From Bacillota bacterium (lineage in GTDB: Bacteria; Bacillota; Sulfobacillia; Sulfobacillales; Sulfobacillaceae): a stretch of DNA of 34,619 bases. How positions within the stretch are numbered: the first letter of the stretch is position 1; each line of letters opens with the position of its first letter. Below the pieces are notes generated by a model. That model worked only from the letters and a program-made list of their open reading frames with translations, searched no databases and was not told the origin of the DNA. A program made the position numbers and the translations under genes. Below are positions 1-8,794 of the stretch, piece by piece. The DNA is taken from the NCBI GenBank assembly GCA_021841025.1, contig JAKBWA010000072.1:1-34619 (forward strand), read 5' to 3'.

Positions 1-121
1 ACACGAGGGCGATGCCTCCGTATCCCAGTGCCCAGGCTTCACTCGCGGCCATTAATCGACGCAGTTTTTCATCTAAAAAGGGCGCCAGCCGTCCATACTT
101 TTTCCGGATTTTACCTTCCAT
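1..121 (-). CDS. ISAzo13-family transposase, N-terminal fragment cut by window edge
   Basis: The reverse strand is open from an ATG at 121 to the window edge and encodes about 40 residues containing KIRKKYGRLAPFLDEKLRRL and then AASEAWALGYGGIALV. This pattern (K-Y-x-x-L-x-P-x-L-x-E-x-x-R-R-L, then A-L-G-x-G-G-I) is what I know as the start of ISAzo13-type DDE transposases. The first ATG has no close ribosome binding site. A GAGGGAGG lies at about 146-153 and would be well spaced for a non-standard ATA codon at 133-131, so the true start is uncertain. The rest of the gene and any inverted repeats lie outside the window, so it cannot be said whether the element is intact. The neighbouring pseudogene lacks its 5' end on this side, which suggests the element inserted into it. 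Confidence 0.6.
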   Translation of the reverse strand, partial: MEGKIRKKYGRLAPFLDEKLRRLMAASEAWALGYGGIALV

Positions 122-223
122 ATCTTGAGTGTCTATCGTCGAATGCCTCCCTCTCTGCTGTGACCTATACATTCGACATTCCCCCCCTCTTGTCCTTTGC
201 ATAGTGAAAATTAATTTTTATAG

Positions 224-1005
224 GCCGCCTTAGTCTTGGCATCGGCAACTTTGCACTTAGTCTGGAATCTCATGATCCGTCGTTATCCAGGCCGCATCAA
301 ATTTGTTTGGTGCCTGACTCTGTCTGGAGGACTGGCGGCGGCGTGGCTAAACGTGGCCCATGCCCGTTTCTATCTGGCCATGGTTGCTTGGAACTATCAT
401 AGCCCGCGCCGTCCATTTTGTCGGCTTGTCCCTATCGTATGGCGGGGGTGAATTGGGTGAGGTATATCCGGCAACCCGAGGGGGCAAGATTATTGCGACT
501 ACTGTGTCAGCTTGGATTTTGTGGAACCAACATCTTCATTGACTAACCCTGGGCAGGTTATCATCATTGCCATATTGATTACATGATGCCTGGCACGCGA
601 ACTGGAAGTGGCAGACAGTAGGCTGGACGCTTTTGATGGCCCTGAGCATCACGGCATATTCCACGATAGATAACCGGGCCGTTCGCTTGATGTCTCCCGT
701 CGTATATATTGCGTGTCAATTTCTCGGGACAGCTTTGATACTGACACCTCCGTCCCTGCGGGATCGCACTTCACTTCCTGCTGACCCTTCAGTGATTGCT
801 GGCCTTTATGGGTCTAACCTCATCTCTTCTTATTTTCTTCTCCTATCAGCATGCGCCTGCAGCCCCATACTGGCTTTGCGTCAAGTGGGCATAGCAGTTT
901 GCACCGATAGTGGGTTGGTGGATTCTCAAAGAACCCCTGGACTGCCCTGCCTTGTGGGCTTCGTTGAGCATCGCGGTCGGATCAATTTTAGTAATGCTCA
1001 AGTGA
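224..1005 (+). pseudogene. EamA/DMT-type membrane transporter, frame-broken pseudogene
   Basis: Pieces of one EamA-like (drug/metabolite transporter superfamily) protein occur in order but in all three frames. First comes LASATLHLVWNLMIRR with FVWCLTLSGG, then a frame switch near 375 to VHFVGLSLSYGGGELGEVYP and IIATTVSAWILW. A stop follows at 540-542, then AYSTIDNRAVRLMSPVVYI. The last frame gives FAPIVGWWILKEPL and ASLSIAVGSILVMLK, ending at TGA 1003-1005. The order of motifs and the short hydrophobic C-terminus fit a ten-helix EamA protein. No start codon remains: an in-frame stop at 221-223 precedes the first recognisable residues, next to the transposase fragment. Several independent lesions mean it is long dead rather than a sequencing slip. 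The substrate cannot be inferred. Confidence 0.75.
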
Positions 1006-1454
1006 CTGTCACAGACCGGCCGCATGCCAGGTGAAAGGCTTATTCGAAGTCATGACCCGAATATTTTTTGCGCATAGAACAATGTCCGAACACCTGGATG
1101 CCTATAAAGGGAATTCGGATGGGTTCCCGTATGCCATAGTCCCTGGATCACCCTGGTTTTCCTCTCCTGGGTCCATCGCCGTGTCTCAATACTTTTAAGC
1201 GCGGCAAGAAGTGCATTTTTTGCCTTTTCCACAACTCGTACGGGACCGTCAAATTAAAACAAAATTAATGACATTTTTTGTGTCAAAAAAGCAGGAATTT
1301 GTCGATTTACATCAAATTATTATTAAGGAAATCACAGCACATCCAATATATCTTCTATCGTAATCGACAGTTGGTAAAAATTTGCTGATTCTTGTTCCAA
1401 ATTTCGGACAAGATGCGTTCTGTCTTTGTGTTCTTTATGCTCAGGAGGTTCTGC
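1006..1454. other. Intergenic region, 449 bp, with inverted repeat
   Basis: No convincing gene is seen. The part from about 1255 to 1400 is AT-rich and probably carries the promoter of the GH18 gene. It contains an inverted repeat, TGACA-N7-TGTCA, at about 1269-1285, and a weak promoter-like pair (TTGTCG, 16 bases, TATTAA) near 1299-1326. Neither can be assigned firmly. Confidence 0.4.
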
Positions 1455-3671
1455 ATGCGTCACAACCGAAAACACCGACACCCCAAAGTGGGGAAAACAT
1501 TCACTGTGTTAGGCGTGTCCATTCTGTGTATCGCGTCGGCTAGTCTGTTAAGCAGTCAAAAAGCCAGCGCTTTCTCGCTTAACCAAATTCAATATGTACG
1601 TGTTAAAGGCACGACACCGGTCTTCGCTCTTTCTAATAACACACTTTATCATGTACCCAACGCCGCTTCTTTCGCTGCCATGGGCGGCTCGTGGCAGACT
1701 ATCAAGACCGTTTCTTCTCTCAGTGGTGACACTTTGGGGTTGCCGATACTTGTGCCCTATCCGTCAGGCTCTCTCATTAAGACATCGTCTCAACCTGCGG
1801 TTTATCTCGTAGTGCACGGTATTCTTCGACACATTACCTCATCAAGTGTCTTTAATCAAATGGGATTAAACTGGAAAGCTATTCAGACAGTGCCTCAAAT
1901 CTTGAACAACTGGCCCGCGGGGGCCGCCATTACCACGCCAATAAACTATTGGCCATCGGGAACGGTTTTACGGCAATCCGGCCAGCCACAAGTCTACGAG
2001 GTTGAAAACCACGTGCTGTTTCACATCACCTCGCCAGCAGAACTTCATAATCTCGGATATCAATGGAATGATATTCATGTTGTGGCCAAATTACCTTATC
2101 CAGTGGGTAACGGCTCAACCAAAGCCTTACGTTTCTATCCTAATGGCTCGCTCCTCAAGGTTCCAGGAAATCAGGCTGTCTACGTAGATGAGGAAGGAAC
2201 GTTGCGACATATCCCCAATGCCACCCTCTTCCACAACTTAGGGTTCCACTTTGGCAACATCATCTCGGTCTCGACTCTCAGCGGTTACACCATAGGCCCA
2301 AGGCTGGGATCCACCGCGGTCCCGAATGACCCCTCTCAGCCTACGACTCCTTCACCGTCGCCTACGACTTCGGCCACTGGATTTTTGTCCATGGGCTACG
2401 GATATTATGCCGACAATGAACCCAACGGCGCCAGCAACTCGTCCTATCTGGACTTATTGCAAAATGGCAATGCTTTGTCCGTAATTAATCCAGTCTGGTA
2501 CTATGTCAACGCAGCTTCAGGAGGGGGTTGGACTCTGAACGACTGGACTACCTCTATCCCTACCATCAATGGACAGACGAACGTGCAAGTGGTGACGCAG
2601 GCCGCGCATAAAGAAGGCGTACTCGTCATGCCCTCCGTCGGGATCTACTACAACCCGTCTTCAGGGCCCATCACAACAACAGCAAATCAGCAACAACTCG
2701 TCCAACAATTGGTTAACATTGTTCAAAAAAATGGCTATGATGGCTTAACCATAGATTTCGAAAGCCAAGGATCGGGTAATATGAGTGTGACTCAGGCTTC
2801 CAACCAGTATACGCAATTTATCCAGTTGTTGGGGAGCGCCTTGCATGCCAATGGGAAAAAACTCATGATAGCGGTATACGCGAGCCCCTATCCCTCAACG
2901 ATTTACAACTATAAAGCCTTGGCTCCTTATGTCAATTGGATTAACGTCATGGCATATCCTGAGCACAACAGTTCTACACCCCCAGGACCCACGCAAGGAT
3001 TTCCCTGGTTAGCGAATATTGTTCACAACGCTCTGGCTACCGGCGTCAACCCCTCACAAATTATTTTGGGTGTCGCTCCTTATGGCCACTCGTGGACATT
3101 CACGAACTCAGGCTCGACAGCAAACAATTTTGAGTCCAACCGTAGTATCCAAAACTACATTTCATCTCATCAGATTGCTCCTTTGTGGGACTCACGGGAA
3201 AAAACCATCGTGTTCACAACGGGACCTTTAGCTCAAACACCCCCAGCCTCTTTGTCCTATAACGTTAACACGAAGTCGCCTCAAGTCGCTAATCTACAGG
3301 CTATTCTGAATGTTGTGCTATTAGAGTACGCCATAACACACAATCAAACACCCCCGCCTTTGTTATGGGCAGCCGGTTACTATGGTTCTCAAACCGCTCA
3401 GGCAGTTGCCATGTTTCAGCAGGAATTTCATGTAGCCAATGCTCAGAGCGGAGTCTACGATCAGCCAACAGCACAAGCCTTGACTCAAGCCATCAACCAA
3501 TATCAAATCAAGCAGACGCAATGGTGGGATCAAACCTCTCGTTCCTTTGCCGATCTGCTAAAATTAGCAATACAAGATCATCTAGCCGGAGTCGCGTCAT
3601 GGCGGTTGCCGTTTGAGACCACGGGTTATTGGAATACTCTGACTGCGATGACGTCCATTTGGAAACAGTAA
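1455..3671 (+). CDS. Secreted GH18 glycoside hydrolase with N-terminal repeats and peptidoglycan-binding insertion
   Basis: The 738-residue protein starts at ATG 1455, 6 bases after a perfect AGGAGG (1443-1448); an earlier in-frame ATG at 1392 lacks a ribosome binding site. Residues 1-39 form a Sec signal peptide with a probable cut after KASA. Residues about 45-290 hold four tandem repeats of roughly 55-60 residues, each with a core like VY-V-x-x-G-x-L-RHI. A Pro/Ser/Thr linker follows (about 290-307). A GH18 TIM barrel begins near 310. Its catalytic strand reads DGLTIDFES, with Glu436 as the expected acid. A peptidoglycan-binding-1-like segment (about 608-686, with VANLQAIL and GVYDQPTAQAL) interrupts the barrel, which resumes with GVASWRLPFE near the C-terminus. 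GH18 enzymes cut chitin or peptidoglycan glycans, and spore-former relatives (YaaH/YdhD type) act on spore envelopes. The exact substrate is inference. It is followed after 16 bases by a lipoprotein gene. Confidence 0.85.
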   Translation: MRHNRKHRHPKVGKTFTVLGVSILCIASASLLSSQKASAFSLNQIQYVRVKGTTPVFALSNNTLYHVPNAASFAAMGGSWQTIKTVSSLSGDTLGLPILVPYPSGSLIKTSSQPAVYLVVHGILRHITSSSVFNQMGLNWKAIQTVPQILNNWPAGAAITTPINYWPSGTVLRQSGQPQVYEVENHVLFHITSPAELHNLGYQWNDIHVVAKLPYPVGNGSTKALRFYPNGSLLKVPGNQAVYVDEEGTLRHIPNATLFHNLGFHFGNIISVSTLSGYTIGPRLGSTAVPNDPSQPTTPSPSPTTSATGFLSMGYGYYADNEPNGASNSSYLDLLQNGNALSVINPVWYYVNAASGGGWTLNDWTTSIPTINGQTNVQVVTQAAHKEGVLVMPSVGIYYNPSSGPITTTANQQQLVQQLVNIVQKNGYDGLTIDFESQGSGNMSVTQASNQYTQFIQLLGSALHANGKKLMIAVYASPYPSTIYNYKALAPYVNWINVMAYPEHNSSTPPGPTQGFPWLANIVHNALATGVNPSQIILGVAPYGHSWTFTNSGSTANNFESNRSIQNYISSHQIAPLWDSREKTIVFTTGPLAQTPPASLSYNVNTKSPQVANLQAILNVVLLEYAITHNQTPPPLLWAAGYYGSQTAQAVAMFQQEFHVANAQSGVYDQPTAQALTQAINQYQIKQTQWWDQTSRSFADLLKLAIQDHLAGVASWRLPFETTGYWNTLTAMTSIWKQ

Positions 3672-3687
3672 AAAGGAGAATCAACGT

Positions 3688-4329
3688 ATGCGCAGATCAT
3701 ATCGTTCCATTCTAATGAGTACCGTGGTGGGTCTGGGTGTATTGGGCCTCGCATCGGGCTGTGGCCAATCATCTTCAAGTGCGGCGAACACGAGCTTCGG
3801 AGGCTCTTCTCACACGGCGACACCGAGCAGCAGTCCTGCCCCATCAAAAACGCCTACGTCCTCTTCTAGGGCGACACCCGTCTCCAAAACTCAGTCGCAG
3901 TCATTTCCCACTCCTCCGCCTCCTCAGGCCGGTGTCTACTCGGAAATGATTATTCGTGTCACCAACGTGACCTCACAGGGATCTACCACCATCAACGGAC
4001 ATCGATTAGATGTCTATTCTTTGAACGTCTCTGTGCATAACCCTACGTCCGCCATGATTCCTTTGAATCTCAACGATTTCACGGCAGAACCTCTTCACCA
4101 GGGCGCGTATTCTTATTCTTATAACGACGTCAAAACGTCACAGCTCCAGGCCAACACCTCTCTATTTCCGTTACCCGTGAAAGCCTCCAGCCCATCTAGC
4201 GTGGTACGCTACGTAAAGCCAGGGGCTTCAGTTCACGGTCTCGTGACCGTAATGCTGCCCCCCTCTTCCTCGTATCAGGTAGTATGGAGCGACTCGAATC
4301 ATGCTGCCACCACATTTCAGGTACCCTAG
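3688..4329 (+). CDS. Secreted lipoprotein, DUF4352-like
   Basis: This 213-residue protein has a basic N-terminus (MRRSYRS), a hydrophobic stretch and a lipobox LASGC, so it should be lipidated on Cys25 and anchored on the outer face of the membrane. A Ser/Thr/Pro/Ala-rich linker covers about residues 26-75. The C-terminal part (about 85-213) has the pattern of a DUF4352-like immunoglobulin fold: VTNVTSQGS, then YSLNVSVHNPTS, an aromatic-rich middle, and a hydrophobic end VVWSD. Such domains occur in many Gram-positive lipoproteins without a defined function. AAAAAGGAG lies upstream of the ATG, and the gap to the GH18 gene is only 16 bases, so the two are probably co-transcribed and may act together at the cell wall. 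The role is not known. Confidence 0.8.
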   Translation: MRRSYRSILMSTVVGLGVLGLASGCGQSSSSAANTSFGGSSHTATPSSSPAPSKTPTSSSRATPVSKTQSQSFPTPPPPQAGVYSEMIIRVTNVTSQGSTTINGHRLDVYSLNVSVHNPTSAMIPLNLNDFTAEPLHQGAYSYSYNDVKTSQLQANTSLFPLPVKASSPSSVVRYVKPGASVHGLVTVMLPPSSSYQVVWSDSNHAATTFQVP

Positions 4330-4337
4330 TCTTCGTA

Positions 4338-4378
4338 CTTGCGACAAGCCGGAATCCTAATGGCCGGCTTGTCGCAAG
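4338..4378. other. Perfect 15-bp hairpin between lipoprotein and pspA genes
   Basis: CTTGCGACAAGCCGG (4338-4352) pairs completely with CCGGCTTGTCGCAAG (4364-4378) around an 11-base loop. There is no T-run after the stem on either strand, so it is not a textbook intrinsic terminator. It begins 8 bases after the lipoprotein stop and could end transcription, protect the 3' end of the mRNA, or insulate pspA. Confidence 0.7.
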
Positions 4379-4483
4379 AACCTTGAACCCAATGAATCCG
4401 ACAAAGACATCCTGGCTATTGCCTCGGCACACTGCATCAACTTCCGGTATACTGGTACCTAAGATCAATGAGGAGGGAATACA

Positions 4484-5233
4484 ATGGCAGGATTAATAGA
4501 CCGGGTAAGAACTATTCTGGGTGCCAAGGCTAATCGCGCTTTAGACGCAGTCGAAGACCCCACTGAGACCGTTGAATATTCTTACCAGAAAATGCAAGAA
4601 GCGATGCAAGAAACTAAGCGGCACATTTTGGAAGTCGCCACGGCACGTAAACAATTAGAGATGCAACTCCAAACATTGCAGCAAAAAGCTAATCAATATG
4701 CTCTCGACGCGAAAGACGCTGTGAAGGCTGGGCGTGACGACCTCGCGACACAGGCGTTATCCTTGAAAGCCTCCACCGAACAACAAATTCAAGATATGCA
4801 AAAGCATATCGACGAAACTCGCGCCGAGCAAGATAAACTGACTGCCTCCCAGCACAAACTGGAAGCACAAATTGAATCCTTCCGATCCCAAAAGGAAGTC
4901 ATGAAGGCTCAATACTCTGCAGCCAAAGCAGAAGTTCAAGTCGGAGAAACAATACACGGTATAACCCAACATGCCGAAGACGTTTCGGGGGCCTTGCAAC
5001 GAGCGCAAGATAAAATCAGTAACATACAAGCCAAAGCTTCGGCCTTGGATGAATTAGAATCCTCTCCCGACATAAATGCCTTGTCACAATCGGATAGTGG
5101 AGATACCATCCGTCAACAACTCAATGCTGCAAACAGCAATACAGCAGTACAGGATGAACTGGAAAAACTCAAACAGGAAATGCAACAATCCAACAAGCAG
5201 TTGGATTCCTCTTCAGACAAATCCACCGAGTGA
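4484..5233 (+). CDS. pspA: PspA/IM30 family membrane-stress protein
   Basis: The 249-residue protein opens with MAGLIDRVRTILGAKANRAL, the amphipathic helix typical of the PspA/IM30/LiaH family. It continues with the conserved EDPTETVEYSYQKMQEAMQE and a long heptad-rich coiled coil (about 25-220), then a charged, Gln/Ser-rich tail. Length and layout match bacterial PspA. The family is related to ESCRT-III, binds stressed inner membranes and assembles into rods or rings that limit proton leakage. A strong ribosome binding site (GAGGAGGG) precedes the ATG, and TATACT at 4448-4453 could be a -10 element. The preceding hairpin and the following terminator suggest it is transcribed alone. No partner genes (PspB/C, LiaRS) are next to it. 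Regulation is not visible in the sequence. Confidence 0.93.
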   Translation: MAGLIDRVRTILGAKANRALDAVEDPTETVEYSYQKMQEAMQETKRHILEVATARKQLEMQLQTLQQKANQYALDAKDAVKAGRDDLATQALSLKASTEQQIQDMQKHIDETRAEQDKLTASQHKLEAQIESFRSQKEVMKAQYSAAKAEVQVGETIHGITQHAEDVSGALQRAQDKISNIQAKASALDELESSPDINALSQSDSGDTIRQQLNAANSNTAVQDELEKLKQEMQQSNKQLDSSSDKSTE

Positions 5234-5263
5234 GCGGTACCCTTGAGGCGAGAAAGAATCAGA

Positions 5264-5287
5264 GGAGCCCTATGTGGCTCCCCTTTT
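5264..5287 (+). terminator. Intrinsic terminator after pspA
   Basis: GGAGCC (5264-5269) pairs with GGCTCC (5276-5281) around a 6-base loop and is followed by CC and TTTT. It lies 31 bases after the pspA stop codon. The stem is short and the T-run brief, so efficiency may be modest. Confidence 0.6.
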
Positions 5288-5607
5288 CATCATTCAACCT
5301 TGGCTTTGTCAACGAAACTTGCTGGTGTCCTACTAATCCCTTACCGATCTACAGCCAAGCACCTGGGTCCAAAGCCTCCAAACCAAGAACGTGCTTGACA
5401 AATACTTAGATTCACGTAATGGTTAAATTAATGGCGATTGAAAACCTCAAGAAGACTCACGGCCCAAAGATTACTCAGAGGCTTGAAGCGGTCAGGCTGA
5501 TCCGAACCAATCTTCTACGTCCTTCTTATTCAGGCGCACAAGATCACGTCTAATCCGCAATCCAGGTAATTTATGCTCCTATGGGAATTTTTTCGAGGAG
5601 GGCCCCT
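5288..5607. other. Intergenic region, 320 bp, with possible promoter and short open frame
   Basis: A consensus -35 box TTGACA lies at 5395-5400, but only a weak -10 candidate (TAATGG, 5417-5422) follows. A 40-codon open frame runs from ATG 5431 to TAA 5553 without a ribosome binding site; it contains KITQRLEAVRLIRTNLLR and could be a gene remnant or chance. Nothing else is recognisable. Confidence 0.35.
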
Positions 5608-5799
5608 ATGAGGGAAACAAAGCAAACCACCATTCATTTTTCCGAAACCATCTATAAACGCCTAGAACAGGCCAGCGCAGCCACGGGGCTCACAATTAAC
5701 TCTCTCGTCACTATTGCCTGTTTGGACTGGCTCAGGCGTCACGAGAATCACCTAATCCTATGGGAACAGAGTCCCAAGTGCCCTCATGAGAGGGAATAG
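5608..5799 (+). CDS. Small ribbon-helix-helix-like protein
   Basis: This encodes 63 residues from ATG 5608, which sits 6 bases after GGAGGG (5597-5602). An in-frame ATG at 5581 lacks such a site. The sequence TTIHFSETIYKRLEQASAAT followed by GLTINSLVTIACLDWLRRH has the strand-helix-helix pattern of MetJ/Arc-type proteins: alternating T-I-H-F, then two amphipathic helices separated by G-x-T/S-x-N-S-L. Such proteins bind DNA as dimers and are often autoregulatory or antitoxins, but no toxin-like partner is adjacent. The gene converges on spoIIIE, with 28 bases between the two stop codons. DNA binding is inferred from the fold alone, and the target is unknown. Confidence 0.65.
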   Translation: MRETKQTTIHFSETIYKRLEQASAATGLTINSLVTIACLDWLRRHENHLILWEQSPKCPHERE

Positions 5800-5827
5800 T
5801 TGGCGTGTCATCTTTCGTCTTTCGTGG

Positions 5828-8017
5828 TTATGCAGAAGGCGATTCATCGACAAAAATCCGGTGATATTCCGCCATGGTAATTCGAACGTCCCGGGCCTTG
5901 GCTCCTTCCGATGGCCCGACATATCCCCGTTCTTCCATGGCGTCAATGAGCCGGGCAGCCCTCGTATATCCCACTCGCAACCGGCGTTGAAGCATTGATG
6001 TGGAGGCCTGGCCACTTTCTACCGCGATCTTGACAGCCTCAGGAAACAGTGGGTCGCTTTCCTGAACTGGAGTCCGCTCACCTCCGCCCGCTTCTTGAAA
6101 TTCTACCGTGTCTTGCGATGTTTGTTGTTCGCCATGCTGGATAACCCATTCGACAATCCTTTCAATTTCCTTTTCTCGAATAAAGGCTCCCTGAATGCGC
6201 TGAGCCTTCGTGGCACCGACGGGATGAAAGAGCATGTCCCCGCGCCCTAGTAACTTTTCCGCGCCCCCGCCATCCAATATGGTTCGCGAATCAACTTGAC
6301 TGGAGACCGCGAAGGCAATTCGAGATGGAATATTGGCCTTAATCACCCCAGTGATGACGTCAACCGAGGGACGTTGGGTGGCAACGACTAAATGGATTCC
6401 GGCCGCACGAGCCATTTGCGCTAAACGAGCAATAGACTCTTCCACATCTTGCGGAGCGACCATCATTAAATCAGCAAGTTCATCGATAATCACGACAATC
6501 AGCGGCAATCGCTCTTCGGCCGCCTGCGCCTGATTGTAACGGTTGATATCGCGCACCTGGGTTTCAGCAAACAATCGGTAACGTCTCTCCATTTCCGCCA
6601 CAGCCCAGCGCAAGGCTCCAGCAGCTTTTTTCGGTTCCGTCACAACCGGACTCAAAAGATGAGGAATGCCGTTATAAATTGACAGCTCCACAACTTTGGG
6701 ATCAATCAACAAAAGACGCACGACGTCGGGGCTGGCCCGAAACAGAAGGCTAGTAATAAGCACATTGATCAATACACTCTTTCCCGAGCCTGTTGCTCCT
6801 GCCACTAAAAGATGGGGCATTTGATCCAACCCGGTCACAATCGGTTCTCCGGCAACGTCCCTTCCGAGCGCCACTGTCAATGGGGAAGGCGATTGTGCAA
6901 ATTGAGGACTTTCCAAAACTTCTCTGAGTAACACCGGAGTCACTTCATCATTAGGCACTTCGATGCCAATGGCCGATTTGCCCGGAATCGGAGCTTCAAT
7001 GCGAACACCCGTCGCAGCCAACGACAGAGCAATATCGTCGGACAAATTGACAATCCGGGACACCTTAACCCCAGGCGGAGGAACGATTTCAAAACGGGTA
7101 ATGGTAGGTCCCTGACTCACAGCCCCCAAGCTGACATTAATGCCAAACTGATGCAAGGCATTGATGAGGATATCCGCCCGTTCATTGGCACTCTGGCCCA
7201 AACGCCCCCCCTTATGGCCTTCTGGGATCGCTAGTAGACTCAAAGGGGGTGGGACATAGTTCACACCATATACCGGCGACAAATTTTTGGCAACGCCAGG
7301 GCTCTCGGCAGTTCTCCCTGCCTCAGCAACCGGTTTCCTTGGCGATGGCGTCATATTTGCCGAGGATGTTTCGGTGACCAAGTCGCGGCCAGCGGAAGAT
7401 GGGCCACTAACAGGATGTGGACTCTTGCGCTTCCGGAGAGACGCTCGCTGTTCTTCAGTTTTAGTGTCATCCACCGGCGGATAGATCCAATCCCGTAATC
7501 CACGGCTGACAACAAGCCCTACCCGGAATACCCCCTTGAGCACGGTAGACAACACCGCTGCCACGCGATTTCCCATAGTTAAAGCACTCGACCCTGTATA
7601 TAACATAAGTCCAATAACGACGAGGACAATGCCTAGTAAAAATGCCCCGGTAGGTGCAATCGCTCCGGCAATTCCTCCTTCTAGCCAGGTCGGAACCCAA
7701 CCCGCCGCTGGTTTATCAGCTAAAGGCAGGAGGACAAATACGCCAGCTACCATTAAAATCACACCCCAGCCCCGTCTATGTCCCGTAAACGAAGGCCGGC
7801 CCAGCAGCCGCAAAATACCGGCAGTCAAAACCAAGCCGGGGATAGCCCAGGCAAATAGACCAAAACTGAACGTCATTCCATAAGCCAAATCCCGAGTAAG
7901 AGCACCGGAATGCGGAAAAATCAACGACAAATAGCCCAACAAACCCAAGGCAACCAAAAGGATTCCGCCAATTTCACGTCGCATGTCCTTGGAAATTTGT
8001 TTGAGCACTGCCAGCAT
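5828..8017 (-). CDS. spoIIIE: FtsK/SpoIIIE family DNA translocase
   Basis: The 729-residue protein has four or five membrane segments in residues about 15-175, a polar linker rich in Ser/Pro/Lys to about 255, and then the motor. The motor's alpha/beta parts hold a Walker A GATGSGKS (407-414), the conserved [17 protein letters not shown] (439-455), a Walker [13 protein letters not shown] (506-517), and [12 protein letters not shown]. The C-terminal 65 residues form the winged-helix gamma domain ([13 protein letters not shown]-like), which in relatives reads the polar guide sequences. It pumps chromosomal DNA through the division or sporulation septum. Position downstream of tepA/ylzJ matches B. 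subtilis spoIIIE rather than sftA. The start ATG is 7 bases after AGGAGG and directly follows the uppP stop (TGA then ATG), which implies coupling. Confidence 0.96.
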   Translation of the reverse strand: MLAVLKQISKDMRREIGGILLVALGLLGYLSLIFPHSGALTRDLAYGMTFSFGLFAWAIPGLVLTAGILRLLGRPSFTGHRRGWGVILMVAGVFVLLPLADKPAAGWVPTWLEGGIAGAIAPTGAFLLGIVLVVIGLMLYTGSSALTMGNRVAAVLSTVLKGVFRVGLVVSRGLRDWIYPPVDDTKTEEQRASLRKRKSPHPVSGPSSAGRDLVTETSSANMTPSPRKPVAEAGRTAESPGVAKNLSPVYGVNYVPPPLSLLAIPEGHKGGRLGQSANERADILINALHQFGINVSLGAVSQGPTITRFEIVPPPGVKVSRIVNLSDDIALSLAATGVRIEAPIPGKSAIGIEVPNDEVTPVLLREVLESPQFAQSPSPLTVALGRDVAGEPIVTGLDQMPHLLVAGATGSGKSVLINVLITSLLFRASPDVVRLLLIDPKVVELSIYNGIPHLLSPVVTEPKKAAGALRWAVAEMERRYRLFAETQVRDINRYNQAQAAEERLPLIVVIIDELADLMMVAPQDVEESIARLAQMARAAGIHLVVATQRPSVDVITGVIKANIPSRIAFAVSSQVDSRTILDGGGAEKLLGRGDMLFHPVGATKAQRIQGAFIREKEIERIVEWVIQHGEQQTSQDTVEFQEAGGGERTPVQESDPLFPEAVKIAVESGQASTSMLQRRLRVGYTRAARLIDAMEERGYVGPSEGAKARDVRITMAEYHRIFVDESPSA

Positions 8018-8794
8018 TCAAAGTCCTCCTAACCATAACGTCACAAGTCCCAAAATCAATGTATACCATCCAAATTGGCGCCACAAACGTGTTGCCTCCA
8101 GCGCACGCTTAACCCATTCTATCGCAAAAACCCCACTTATGGCAGCCACTCCCACCCCGATCGCCATCGCGGATAACGAGATGTTGGCAAAGGGGGACAC
8201 CGAAGAGAAGGTCAAGACCATGGCACCAACTGTCACCGGTATTGCCATGTAAAAAGAAAACCGGGCAGCTTCTTGAGGCGAGAGCCCCAAAACCCGACCG
8301 GCAAATATCGTCGAACCCGATCGTGACAGACCAGGCCATAATGCCATCGCCTGCGCTACCCCAATCACAAACGTCTCAAGCCAGGACATGTCCTTAATTT
8401 CTCTTGTGCCATAACCCGAATGAGGTGTCATCCACAACGCCGCTGTCGTGGCTAGCCAGCCTGCCCCCGCACCCAGAGGTATGAACCACTGGGTAATCCA
8501 CATCTTTAGTGAATAGCCAACCATCAGAGCTGGGACCGTCGCCGTGACAATTAAGGCAACTGTCTTTCGATCACTGTTTTGTCCTTGAATAGCACCTCTC
8601 ATCACGCTAATCAAATCATGACGGTACCCTGCGATGATTGCCAGCAGAGTTCCTCCATGCAACACTACTTCCCATTGACCTTCCTGACTCACGAGACCAA
8701 AGAAGTTTCGAAGGATGATCAGATGACCTGAAGAACTAATCGGTAAAAATTCACTCAAGCCCTGAACCATTCCTAATAAGATTGCCCTCCACAC
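8018..8794 (-). CDS. uppP: Undecaprenyl-diphosphatase
   Basis: The 258-residue integral membrane protein recycles undecaprenyl diphosphate to the monophosphate carrier for peptidoglycan synthesis. Both signature regions of the UppP/BacA family are present: QGLSEFLPISSSGHLI (11-26), with the Glu and Ser/His residues needed for catalysis, and WPGLSRSGSTI (153-163), with the essential Arg. About seven or eight hydrophobic segments are visible and the length is normal (B. subtilis about 276). It starts at GTG 8794 after AAGGAGGAG. The stop codon abuts the start of spoIIIE, so the two form a small operon; this pairing is not part of the B. subtilis arrangement. UppP also confers bacitracin tolerance when abundant. 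Confidence 0.96.
   Translation of the reverse strand: MWRAILLGMVQGLSEFLPISSSGHLIILRNFFGLVSQEGQWEVVLHGGTLLAIIAGYRHDLISVMRGAIQGQNSDRKTVALIVTATVPALMVGYSLKMWITQWFIPLGAGAGWLATTAALWMTPHSGYGTREIKDMSWLETFVIGVAQAMALWPGLSRSGSTIFAGRVLGLSPQEAARFSFYMAIPVTVGAMVLTFSSVSPFANISLSAMAIGVGVAAISGVFAIEWVKRALEATRLWRQFGWYTLILGLVTLWLGGL

Noticed and set aside
1050-1232. 60-codon open frame on the minus strand
   Set aside because: No ribosome binding site and no family match; it lies in a decayed region.
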